A stretch of DNA of 62,922 nucleotides, taken from IMG/VR virus record IMGVR_UViG_3300042562_002309, positions 1 to 62,922 of that record, one strand, 5' to 3'. This DNA is from a virus. The position numbers and the translations under genes are program-made. A model generated the notes under the pieces. It worked only from the letters and a program-made list of their open reading frames with translations. It searched no databases and had not been told where the DNA came from. The stretch's first letter is position 1. Every line of letters begins with the position of its first letter. Below are positions 15,827 through 24,232 of this stretch, in pieces.

Positions 15827-16798
15827 ATGGCAACAAATGAAATTGACGACCTATTTAATGGAGGTTTAGACGGAAAAATGGATTTTCTTAATGAAGTAAA
15901 ATCAAGTAACAACAATGATGGAATCTACAGAGTAGATCTTAAATTGGCGAAAGACGAAAAGAAAGGATGGAGATCTGTAGTAAGATTCTTGCCTAACTTA
16001 ACACAGGACAGCAAGATAGGCCAATCGGCCGTGGAAAAAATCTCGCATTATGTGGATATAAAATCCGCGAAAGAATTAAGTGGATGGTTTGACTCCGCAA
16101 AAAACTTCAACGAAAAATGTGCATTAACAGATTTGTATTACCAAATGCAAAACTCTAAAAATGCGATTTTGATTGAAAAATCAAAACAATTAAAGTTTTC
16201 TAAAAAATACTACTCTTATGTTTTAGTATTAGAAGACGAGCAACAACCAGAATTAGTTGGAAAGATATTGATTTTCCAATATGGTAAAACTATCAAGGAT
16301 AAGATCATGGCTGAGAAAAACGGAGAAATCTCTGGAGTTCCTTGTAATGTTTTTGACTTATCAGCTGGTAAAGAATTCGTTCTTGTTGTTAAGAAAATCC
16401 AAACAGGAGACGAAACATACCCAGATTACAAAGCAAGTATGTTCAGAGGTGAAACAACTTCTTTACCTATTTTCAAAAACGGTATTTTCAAAAACGCGCC
16501 ATTAGAAAATGGTAAAATCGCACCTAACGCACAAACAGTTGTTAAAAACTTTTTGTTAGAAAGAAATGTTGAGTTAGAAGACTTCTCACCAAAGAGATTA
16601 AGTGACGAACAACAGGCTAAAATCACAGAGATTACAAACTTCTTGACTGGTAAAGCTTCTTCTTCTTTCACAAGTGCTAAAGCAGAGGCTAAGCCATCAT
16701 CTGATGATTTTTCTTTTGATGAGAACTTTTCTGCAAAAGCTCCGGCTACTACTACGGTATCTGCAGAAGAAGATGACTTCTTTTCTGATTTACAATAA
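15827..16798 (+). CDS. 32: single-stranded DNA-binding protein, T4 gp32-like
   Basis: 323 aa, close to T4 gp32 (301 aa). The core contains GWRSVVRFLPN, KKYYSYVLVLEDEQQPELVG and ILIFQYGKTIKDKI, the strand pattern of the gp32 OB fold. The Ser/Ala-rich linker is followed by an acidic C-terminus (EEDDFFSDL), which in gp32 recruits replication partners. It binds cooperatively to ssDNA in replication, recombination and repair. The typical zinc-ligand His/Cys cluster of gp32 is not obvious, although Cys97 and a few His are present. Codon use is host-like, as expected for an abundant protein. A strong terminator follows. Confidence 0.9.
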   Translation: MATNEIDDLFNGGLDGKMDFLNEVKSSNNNDGIYRVDLKLAKDEKKGWRSVVRFLPNLTQDSKIGQSAVEKISHYVDIKSAKELSGWFDSAKNFNEKCALTDLYYQMQNSKNAILIEKSKQLKFSKKYYSYVLVLEDEQQPELVGKILIFQYGKTIKDKIMAEKNGEISGVPCNVFDLSAGKEFVLVVKKIQTGDETYPDYKASMFRGETTSLPIFKNGIFKNAPLENGKIAPNAQTVVKNFLLERNVELEDFSPKRLSDEQQAKITEITNFLTGKASSSFTSAKAEAKPSSDDFSFDENFSAKAPATTTVSAEEDDFFSDLQ

Positions 16799-16810
16799 GA
16801 TTTTTTAAGT

Positions 16811-16847
16811 AAAAAAAGCCTCTGAATTACGTTAGAGGCTTTTTTTA
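16811..16847 (+). terminator. intrinsic terminator
   Basis: AAAAAAAGCCTCT and AGAGGCTTTTTTT form a 13-bp stem around a 10-nt loop, 13 nt after the gp32-like gene. Confidence 0.93.
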
Positions 16848-16958
16848 TTTCAAATACTTATATGTATGGTGTTATTACTAATACCTATTTTTAATAGAGT
16901 AACAATAAACTTTACTTTTATTTTTATATATAAGTTAAAACTAATATATTTTTAAATT

Positions 16959-19079
16959 ATGGATAACAAGAAAAACAAAAATAACAAGTATGTTAAAAAC
17001 ATACCAAATATAAAAAGTTCTTTAAGTGATGACGATGATGAAAAGTCTTCTTATAGTTCAGGTAACAAAAAAACAGATTCAAAGTCTAAGACTCCTGTAT
17101 TGGATACTTATAGTCGTGATTTGACTAAGATGGCGGAAGAAGGAAAACTTGACCCTATCGTAGGAAGAGAAAAGGAAATCGAAAGAGTTTCTCAAATCTT
17201 GGCGAGAAGAAAAAAGAACAATCCAATACTTTTAGGTGAACCTGGAGTTGGTAAATCTTCTGTAGCAGAAGGATTGGCACTTAGAATCATTCAAAGAAAA
17301 GTTAGTAGAATTCTTTTCAACAAAAGAGTTGTTATGTTAGACTTAGCTTCTATGGTTGCCGGTACTAAATACAGAGGTCAATTCGAAGAAAGAATTAAAG
17401 CTCTTATGGGAGAGATGGAGAAAAATCCAGATGTTATTTTATTCATTGATGAAATTCATACAATGATTGGTGCCGGCGGTGCATCAGGATCTATGGATGC
17501 ATCTAACATGTTCAAGCCTGCATTGGCAAGAGGTGAGATACAAATCATTGGTGCGACAACTTTGGATGAATACAGAAAACATATTGAGAAAGATGGTGCT
17601 TTAGAAAGAAGATTTCAAAAAGTAGTAATTGAACCTGCTTCTTCGGAAGAGAGTATGGAAATCTTGAACAACATCAAAGACAAATACGAGTCGCACCACA
17701 ATGTTGAATATACTCCAGATGCAATCAAAGCTTGTGTAGATTTAACATCAAGATATATGACCGATAGATTCTTACCGGACAAGGCTATCGATGCTTTAGA
17801 TGAGGCGGGATCAAGAGTTCACATCTCTAACATAGTTGTTCCTAAAGAGATTACGGATATTGAGAAAAAAATCTCTGATATCAAAGACAAAAAGAATGAA
17901 GTTATTCGTTCTCAAAAGTATGAAGAGGCTGCCAAATTAAGAGATGTTGAACGTCAGCTTAATGAAAGTTTGGAAAAAGCTAGAAAAGAGTGGGAGGATG
18001 AATCTTCTAAAAACAGACAAACCGTTACCGAAGACAATGTTGCAGAAGTTGTTTCTATGATGACTGGTATTCCCTTACAGAAGGTTGGTGAAAAAGAAAA
18101 CGAAAGACTTTCTAGAATGGGTTCTGAAATCTCTGGTAAAGTAGTAGGTCAAGACGATGCGGTTAAGAAAGTAGTTAGAGCCATTCAAAGAGGTCGTGTT
18201 GGTATGAAAGACGAAAACAGACCAGTGTTCAGCGGTATGCTTATTGGTAACTCTGGAGTTGGTAAGACCGAGTTAGCAAAACAAATCGCCAAATACCTAT
18301 TCGATTCAGAAGATTCTTTAATCAGATTAGATATGTCTGAGTATATGGATAAAATCTCTATGTCTAAGATTCAGGGTTCTGCACCAGGATATGTTGGATA
18401 TGAAGATGCGAACGTTCTTGATAAAATCAGAAGAAAGCCTTATTCAGTAGTTCTTTTTGACGAGATTGAAAAGGCACATCCAGAAGTATTCAATATCTTC
18501 CTTCAAATGCTTGATGATGGTCACGTTACTGATTCACACGGAAGAAAGGTGAGCTTTAAAAACTGTATCATTTTGATGACTTCCAACGTAGGAACCAAAA
18601 TGGTTAAAGATTTTGGAACTGGAGTAGGATTCTCTACGAAGAACAAAGAAAACGTAAGAGAAGATGAAATCAAAGGCATCTTAGAGAAAGAGTTGAAAAA
18701 CAAGTTCGCTCCTGAGTTTATCAACAGACTTGACGAGATTATCTACTTTAAAGATTTGGGCAAAGAAGAGATTCTTAAAATTGTAGACTTAGAATTGGTT
18801 AAGACTATAAAAAGAGCATCTGATATTGGTTACCCAACAGAAATAACAGAAACTTTAAAAGATCATTTGGTGGAAGTTGGATACGATCCTAAATATGGTG
18901 CTAGACCATTGAAGAGAGCTATACAAAGATGGGTAGATGATGTAATTACTGATTATATTATCGAAAACAATCCAAAAGAAGGAACTAAGTTTTTGATGGA
19001 CTACAATAAAGAAGATGATGCATCATTCATCACTTTTGAAAAGGTAGTGAAAAAGACAAGAAAGAAAAAAGATGAATAA
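16959..19079 (+). CDS. ClpC-like AAA+ protein unfoldase lacking the N domain
   Basis: 706 aa with two AAA+ modules. Walker A1 is GEPGVGKS (93-100, Ser instead of the usual Thr) with Walker B FIDEIH. Walker A2 is GNSGVGKTE with LFDEIEKAHP. A UVR-type coiled segment (KYEEAAKLRDVERQLNESL) lies between the modules, as in ClpC. The Clp_N repeats that bind adaptors are replaced by a ~45-residue charged, Ser/Asp-rich leader. A VGF tripeptide (TGVGFST) sits where ClpC carries its ClpP-docking loop, so it may hijack host ClpP. It could remodel or degrade host proteins, or aid virion assembly. Monocistronic, with terminators on both sides. Confidence 0.95.
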   Translation: MDNKKNKNNKYVKNIPNIKSSLSDDDDEKSSYSSGNKKTDSKSKTPVLDTYSRDLTKMAEEGKLDPIVGREKEIERVSQILARRKKNNPILLGEPGVGKSSVAEGLALRIIQRKVSRILFNKRVVMLDLASMVAGTKYRGQFEERIKALMGEMEKNPDVILFIDEIHTMIGAGGASGSMDASNMFKPALARGEIQIIGATTLDEYRKHIEKDGALERRFQKVVIEPASSEESMEILNNIKDKYESHHNVEYTPDAIKACVDLTSRYMTDRFLPDKAIDALDEAGSRVHISNIVVPKEITDIEKKISDIKDKKNEVIRSQKYEEAAKLRDVERQLNESLEKARKEWEDESSKNRQTVTEDNVAEVVSMMTGIPLQKVGEKENERLSRMGSEISGKVVGQDDAVKKVVRAIQRGRVGMKDENRPVFSGMLIGNSGVGKTELAKQIAKYLFDSEDSLIRLDMSEYMDKISMSKIQGSAPGYVGYEDANVLDKIRRKPYSVVLFDEIEKAHPEVFNIFLQMLDDGHVTDSHGRKVSFKNCIILMTSNVGTKMVKDFGTGVGFSTKNKENVREDEIKGILEKELKNKFAPEFINRLDEIIYFKDLGKEEILKIVDLELVKTIKRASDIGYPTEITETLKDHLVEVGYDPKYGARPLKRAIQRWVDDVITDYIIENNPKEGTKFLMDYNKEDDASFITFEKVVKKTRKKKDE

Positions 19080-19083
19080 TAAA

Positions 19084-19116
19084 GAAGAGAGAGTTTTAAA
19101 CTCTCTCTTTTTTTTT
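19084..19116 (+). terminator. intrinsic terminator
   Basis: AAGAGAGAGTTT pairs with AAACTCTCTCTT, then T9. Confidence 0.92.
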
Positions 19117-19144
19117 CTATATAACTAAAAACACAAAAATATTA

Positions 19145-20065
19145 ATGAATTTAGATTCTAGAATCTTCGTTGCAGGACACAACGGAATGGTTGGTTCGTC
19201 CATAGTAAGAAAGCTTGTGCAGCTTGGATACACAAACATAATAACAATGTCTAGAAGCAATCTGAATCTTCTCGACCAGTCAGAAGTAGATAATTTCTTC
19301 AGAAAGATAGGACCTGAATACGTCTTTCTTGCTGCTGCAAAAGTTGGTGGAATCAAGGCCAACCTAGAAATGAAGGCGGACTTCATATACGAAAACATCA
19401 TGATACAGACAAACATCATCAAGTCTTCGTATTCGTACGGTGTGAATAAGCTACTTTTCTTAGGAAGCTCTTGTATCTATCCAAAGATGTGCGAACAACC
19501 TATTAAAGAAGAGTATCTTATGACTGGTGAGTTGGAAATAACAAACGATGCTTATGCTATTGCCAAAATAGCTGGAATCAAAATGTGCCAAAGCTACAAC
19601 GAGCAATATGGAACGAATTTCATCTCGGCCATGCCAACAAATCTATACGGGCCTAACGACAACTATGACCTAAACAACTCTCACGTACTTCCTGCGATGA
19701 TTAGAAAGTTTCATGAAGCAAAGTTAGAGGGAAAGGAATCCGTAGAGATATGGGGTACCGGAACGCCTAAGAGAGAGTTTCTCTACGTAGATGACTTGGC
19801 GGATGCTTGCGTGTTTTTGATGGACAACTATTCTGGTAACGAAATCGTAAATATTGGGACCGGACAGGACGTTACTATAGCAGATCTCGCTGTAGTTATA
19901 TCAAAAATAGTTGGATACGAAGGCAACATTCACTACAATACAGGTATGCCTGATGGAACACCCAGAAAATTATTAGATGTCTCTAAGTTAGAGAATATTG
20001 GTTGGAAGTATAGTACTTCATTAATGGATGGGATAGAAAAAACTTATAAAGATTATGTCAAATAA
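19145..20065 (+). CDS. fcl: GDP-L-fucose synthase
   Basis: 306 aa, full length. Short-chain dehydrogenase with NADP-binding AGHNGMVGSS (10-19), conserved AAAKVGGI, and the catalytic triad Ser108/Tyr137/Lys141 (GSSCIYP, YAIAK). NLYGPNDNYD and RKLLDVSKLENIGW are family hallmarks. It epimerises and reduces GDP-4-keto-6-deoxy-mannose to GDP-L-fucose. Its 3' end overlaps gmd by 11 bp, so both enzymes of the de novo GDP-fucose pathway are made together. They open the glycan cluster that contains two fucosyltransferase-like genes. Confidence 0.96.
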   Translation: MNLDSRIFVAGHNGMVGSSIVRKLVQLGYTNIITMSRSNLNLLDQSEVDNFFRKIGPEYVFLAAAKVGGIKANLEMKADFIYENIMIQTNIIKSSYSYGVNKLLFLGSSCIYPKMCEQPIKEEYLMTGELEITNDAYAIAKIAGIKMCQSYNEQYGTNFISAMPTNLYGPNDNYDLNNSHVLPAMIRKFHEAKLEGKESVEIWGTGTPKREFLYVDDLADACVFLMDNYSGNEIVNIGTGQDVTIADLAVVISKIVGYEGNIHYNTGMPDGTPRKLLDVSKLENIGWKYSTSLMDGIEKTYKDYVK

Positions 20066-21095
20066 AAAAGCGTTAGTAACCGGAATAACAGGACAATCAG
20101 GGAGCCATCTAGCCGAGCTACTTTTAGAAAAAGGATACGAAGTACATGGAGTTATTAGAAGATCGTCTTCTTTCAATACGGGAAGAATAGATCACATCTT
20201 CGATAGATTAAATCTACATCATGGAGATGTAACAGATCCATTGGTAATTTCGAACCTAATATCAAAGATACAACCGGACGAGGTATATAACCTTGCTGCC
20301 CAATCACATGTAAAAGTTTCCTTTGAAGAACCTTACTATACCGGACAGGTGGATGCGATGGGAACACTCGTTATATTAGAGGCAGTTAAAAATCATTGTC
20401 CTAGTGCAAAAGTATATCAAGCATCTACATCGGAGCTTTATGGAGGTATGAGTTATAATATGCCTATAACAGGATATACAGAGACTTCTATTATGCATCC
20501 AAGAAGTCCTTATGGATGTGCAAAGATGTACGGCCTTTGGATAACGAAGAACTACAGAGAGTCTTATGTAATGTTTATCTGTAACGGTATACTTTTCAAT
20601 CACGAAGGAGAACGTAGAGGAGAAACTTTTGTAACTAGAAAGATAACAATAGGCCTTTCTAAGATAAAAAAATCATTGCTCGACAAAACAGAATTTGAAC
20701 CTTTAAAATTAGGCAATCTTTATTCTAAAAGAGATTGGGGATATGCCAAAGACTATGTAGAGGGAATGTGGAGAATGCTGCAACATGATACACCAGATGA
20801 TTATGTTCTTGCAACAAACGAAACACATAGTATTAAAGAATTTGTTGATTTGGCCATAGAACAATGTGGTGTGGATGCAGAATGGATCGGTGAAGGTATT
20901 GATGAAAAACTGGTAACCAAATCTGGTAGAAAAGTAATCGTTGAGATAGATAGTAAGTACTACAGACCCGCAGAAGTCGATACTTTATTAGGTGACTACT
21001 CTAAAGCCAAAGAAGTTTTGGGTTGGGAACCACAGGTAAAATTTGATAGCCTGGTTAAAATCATGATTAATCATGATTTAGAAAAATTAAATTAA
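20055..21095 (+). CDS. gmd: GDP-mannose 4,6-dehydratase
   Basis: 346 aa. NADP-binding TGITGQSGSHLAE near residue 9, GVIRRSSSFNTGRIDH, NLAAQSHVKVSF and the catalytic Tyr153/Lys157 (SPYGCAKMYG). FNHEGERRGETFVTRK and DWGYAKDYVEGMW are diagnostic of Gmd. It converts GDP-D-mannose to GDP-4-keto-6-deoxy-D-mannose, the branch point to GDP-fucose (via the upstream Fcl) and potentially to amino sugars (via the aminotransferase at 8106). GDP-mannose must come from the host. Confidence 0.97.
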   Translation: MSNKKALVTGITGQSGSHLAELLLEKGYEVHGVIRRSSSFNTGRIDHIFDRLNLHHGDVTDPLVISNLISKIQPDEVYNLAAQSHVKVSFEEPYYTGQVDAMGTLVILEAVKNHCPSAKVYQASTSELYGGMSYNMPITGYTETSIMHPRSPYGCAKMYGLWITKNYRESYVMFICNGILFNHEGERRGETFVTRKITIGLSKIKKSLLDKTEFEPLKLGNLYSKRDWGYAKDYVEGMWRMLQHDTPDDYVLATNETHSIKEFVDLAIEQCGVDAEWIGEGIDEKLVTKSGRKVIVEIDSKYYRPAEVDTLLGDYSKAKEVLGWEPQVKFDSLVKIMINHDLEKLN

Positions 21096-21098
21096 AAG

Positions 21099-21215
21099 AT
21101 GATACACAGAAAATCGGAAATCTTTCAACCTCTTTGTTCTATGAAAAATCTAGAAAAATCAAATAAAGTTTATGATACATATTCTATGGGCAACAATTCG
21201 CCCTCAACAATTTAA
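21099..21215 (+). CDS. possible small ORF, 38 aa
   Basis: ATG 21099 lies 3 nt after the gmd stop and reads MIHRKSEIFQPLCSMKNLEK, ending at TAA 21213-21215. It overlaps the first 44 bases of the glycosyltransferase at 21172 in another frame. It may be a decayed remnant or simple read-through. Weak support. Confidence 0.25.
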   Translation: MIHRKSEIFQPLCSMKNLEKSNKVYDTYSMGNNSPSTI

Positions 21216-21876
21216 AGAAATGCACTCTGAATGGATTAAACGAGCAGATAATCCATCAAATATACAAACCTACGTTGCGGTTAATTGGGAACAACACGCT
21301 ACAGAATTAAAAGATTATTTAAAAAATAACTTTTTAATTACATTAAATACAAATAAGATTGGTGTTTGTTATCCATCCTATCAATTATCTTCTAACTTAG
21401 GTATTAAGATGGGTAAATGTGAAGATAGCGATATTGTTATTTTTGCAAGTGATGATTTTATGGCTCCACAAGGATGGGACACATATCTTAATAATAAACT
21501 AGAAGGTAAAGGTGATGTTGGTTTAATGTGTCTTGATGGTTATCAGTTACCAGATTCTTCCAACATGTTGCACCCCGTTATCACTATTCCTATAATGACT
21601 TATGGTTGTTTAAGAAAAATGAATGGGGTTATCTACCATCCTGCTTACAACCATATGTTCAGTGATGCCGAGTTATATAACAATCTAAAAGATTTAAACC
21701 TACTTTACGATGATAGGTTGAACGATGAGACAATGTTTGAACATTTACACTATGCTGCTGGTAAAAGAGTTGCAGACCAAGCGGATCAAGCATATAATAC
21801 TAAATGGGCTGAAGATGATTTAACTTGGCAAAAAAGACAGACTATGTCTGTGGAAAAAAGATTACTTATTGATTAA
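21172..21876 (+). CDS. glycosyltransferase-like protein (GT-A type), 234 aa
   Basis: The start MIHILWATIRPQQFKEMHSEW and the central DIVIFASDDFMAPQGWD resemble GT-A fold transferases with an acidic metal/nucleotide-sugar motif (SDD). Later HPAYNHMFSDAELY fits an acceptor-side loop. It lies 3 nt before the next glycosyltransferase, within the fucose locus. Donor and acceptor sugar are not predictable. Confidence 0.65.
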   Translation: MIHILWATIRPQQFKEMHSEWIKRADNPSNIQTYVAVNWEQHATELKDYLKNNFLITLNTNKIGVCYPSYQLSSNLGIKMGKCEDSDIVIFASDDFMAPQGWDTYLNNKLEGKGDVGLMCLDGYQLPDSSNMLHPVITIPIMTYGCLRKMNGVIYHPAYNHMFSDAELYNNLKDLNLLYDDRLNDETMFEHLHYAAGKRVADQADQAYNTKWAEDDLTWQKRQTMSVEKRLLID

Positions 21877-21878
21877 AA

Positions 21879-22601
21879 ATGAAAGTATTCACCACTATAA
21901 ACCCATATGGTAACTTTGATGCGCAAAGAGAAGCAATTCTTTCTTGGTGTGTAGAATATGATGTCTATTCTGTTAATAGTGAAGAAGAAATAAAAATTGC
22001 AAAGGATCTTTACCCAGAAGTAACATTCATACAGACCGAAAATACTTATAAGATTGGTAAGAAGACTTTAATAAAACTAGATGCTATATTAGATGCCATA
22101 AAATCAGTGGATACTATACAATGCGCAATAGTAAATTCCGATATAATACTCGGTCAAAAAATAAATAAAAATAAAAAGCTTGGCGATTCTCTTATAATCG
22201 CCACACGATGGGAATTAGGTGATGTTCCTTCATATCCTTTTACTGATGGATATGACCTTTTTATTTTTGATAAGAGAAACATAGATTTATTCTATAACAA
22301 AAACTATGTCATAGGAATGCCTTGGTGGGATTTTTGGATTCCAATAGTCGCCAATCGTGCAGGTATAACTATTCATCACATAAAGAATAATGTCATACGA
22401 CACAGAACACATAAGACTAACTATGATCAAAAAACATGGCATTTGTTTGCAATACTTTTCTATCATGACATAAAACGACTTGGTGGTCTTTGGAGGATAG
22501 ATGAATCTATTCTGAACAATCCAGATTTGGAAGACGGTACATTTTGTACTCAAATTAAAAAATTCATAGAATCAAAACAAATAAACATAAAATCAAAATG
22601 A
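21879..22601 (+). CDS. glycosyltransferase-like protein, 240 aa
   Basis: Residues 1-100 show a Rossmann-like pattern with CAIVNSDIILGQKI (an S-D-I acidic motif in place of DxD), followed by YDLFIFDKRNIDLFY, GMPWWDFWIP and IRHRTHKTNYDQKTW. This is the order seen in uncharacterised GT-A proteins that handle nucleotide sugars. It overlaps the GT10 gene by 4 bp (ATGA). Specificity unknown. Confidence 0.55.
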   Translation: MKVFTTINPYGNFDAQREAILSWCVEYDVYSVNSEEEIKIAKDLYPEVTFIQTENTYKIGKKTLIKLDAILDAIKSVDTIQCAIVNSDIILGQKINKNKKLGDSLIIATRWELGDVPSYPFTDGYDLFIFDKRNIDLFYNKNYVIGMPWWDFWIPIVANRAGITIHHIKNNVIRHRTHKTNYDQKTWHLFAILFYHDIKRLGGLWRIDESILNNPDLEDGTFCTQIKKFIESKQINIKSK

Positions 22602-23422
22602 AAAAAAAAATAAAGATAGATTTTAGTGATTGGTGGGGTGGCTTTGATAAAACAGATAACTACTTCTACAATCTTCTCAAAGAAGAATTTGAAGTAGAGA
22701 TTTCGAATAACCCTGATTTTCTTTTCTTCTCTTTGTTTGGTCAAAACCATCAAAGATATAATTGTAAAAAGATATTCTATACCGGTGAGAATATAGCACC
22801 ACCATTGGATTATTGTGATTATTCTTTTTCCTTCGAACCAACCTTAGATAGAAATTATAGGCTACCACATTATCTTTTATATGATGGATATTACGAATTG
22901 GCTTTAGAAAAAAAGATTGATGAATCTTTATCCAAACGAAAGTTTTGTAATTTTATTGTTTCTAATGGTGCTTGCCAAGAAAGAAATAACTTCTTTAACA
23001 AACTATCGAAGTATAAAAAAGTTGATTCGGGTGGTAGATTTGCAAACAACATAGGGTATTCGGTTACTGATAAAAGAAAGTTCCAATCCGAATACAAGTT
23101 TTCTATTACTTTTGAAAATAACGCATACAGACCGGGTTATGATTGGTATATTACAGAGAAGCCATTTGAGGCCATGTGTTCAAGCTCGATACCAATCTAT
23201 AATGGCGGAGTAAAAATAAGCGAGGATTTTAATACTAAGTCTTTTGTGAACATACATAATTTTCTTTCGGAAAAAGACGCGATAGAATATATTATAGAAT
23301 TGGATAAGAATGATGATAAATATATGGAAGTTTTAAGACAACCATGGTTTAATAACAACCAAATACCGGATAATAATAAAACAGAAAATATAAAGTCCTT
23401 TTTATATAATATTTTTGAATAA
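22598..23422 (+). CDS. GT10 alpha-1,3/4-fucosyltransferase
   Basis: 274 aa. The donor-binding signature of family GT10 is clear at 167-200: YKFSITFENNAYRPGYDWYI followed by TEKPFEAMCSSSIPIYNGG. N-terminal KKIFYTGENIAPPLDYCDYS also matches bacterial GT10 enzymes (the FTGEN-x-x-P region). It transfers L-fucose from GDP-fucose to a GlcNAc or similar acceptor. It is shorter than Helicobacter FutA/B and lacks their heptad repeats and amphipathic tail. Its donor is made by fcl and gmd upstream, giving a complete fucosylation route in one cluster. Confidence 0.88.
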   Translation: MKKKIKIDFSDWWGGFDKTDNYFYNLLKEEFEVEISNNPDFLFFSLFGQNHQRYNCKKIFYTGENIAPPLDYCDYSFSFEPTLDRNYRLPHYLLYDGYYELALEKKIDESLSKRKFCNFIVSNGACQERNNFFNKLSKYKKVDSGGRFANNIGYSVTDKRKFQSEYKFSITFENNAYRPGYDWYITEKPFEAMCSSSIPIYNGGVKISEDFNTKSFVNIHNFLSEKDAIEYIIELDKNDDKYMEVLRQPWFNNNQIPDNNKTENIKSFLYNIFE

Positions 23423-23512
23423 AAAAGAATTTGAAAGTTGATTACTTTAATAAATGTTTAAAACAAACATGCGGTCAAAACATATAATATAATATTAATT
23501 AAAATTTTAAAT

Positions 23513-24226
23513 ATGAAGAAATACCATATAAACTATTCGAATGGTAGATATATAAAAGCGCAGGAAATTTGTAGTAAGACTGCGAAATCTGCAGGATTCG
23601 ATGAGGTGATATCATATTCAATCGATAAAATCGACAAAGATTTCTATGAAAAGAATAAACATATACTTAATCAACCCAGAGGTGCTGGGTATTGGTTATG
23701 GAAGCCATATTTCATAAACAAAACACTTGAAAGTATAAATGACGGTGATTTATTGGTATACTCTGATTCAGGATCTTATTATGAGAAATCGGTAAATACA
23801 TTAATCGATTTGATTCAAAAAGAAGAAAGTGGTGTTCTTTCATTCGAACTACATGGTTTAATTGAAAAAGCTTATACGAAAAAGGACACTTTTGTTTTGA
23901 TGGGTTTGGATAGTGAAAAATATACAGACACATCTCAAAGAGAAGCTACCTATATATGGCTTATAAAAAATGACTTTACGGTATCTTTAATAAAAGAATA
24001 TTTGGAGTATGCACAGGATGAACGAATCATAACAGATTTGTATTGTGATGGTAACTATGATGATTTTAAAGACCACCGACATGATCAATCAATCTGGTCT
24101 TTACTTTGTAAGAAGTATGATATACCACCACATAAACTAATCTCACAATGGGGAGATGGTATGAAATCAAATTTTCCTAAAGATACTTACGAAAGAATAG
24201 TAATGCACCACAGAAATCCAATGTAA
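23513..24226 (+). CDS. glycosyltransferase-like protein (GT32-like), 237 aa
   Basis: Contains the GAGYWLWKPYFINKTLE segment followed by DGDLLVYSDSGSYY, where DSG takes the place of DxD. This arrangement is common in capsule or LPS-linked glycosyltransferases related to GT32 and TcdA/TcdB-type domains. A late HRHDQSIWSLLCKKY is the typical D-Q motif of such enzymes. It precedes the GT47 fusion gene by 6 bp. Sugar specificity unknown. Confidence 0.65.
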   Translation: MKKYHINYSNGRYIKAQEICSKTAKSAGFDEVISYSIDKIDKDFYEKNKHILNQPRGAGYWLWKPYFINKTLESINDGDLLVYSDSGSYYEKSVNTLIDLIQKEESGVLSFELHGLIEKAYTKKDTFVLMGLDSEKYTDTSQREATYIWLIKNDFTVSLIKEYLEYAQDERIITDLYCDGNYDDFKDHRHDQSIWSLLCKKYDIPPHKLISQWGDGMKSNFPKDTYERIVMHHRNPM

Positions 24227-24232
24227 ATAAAA

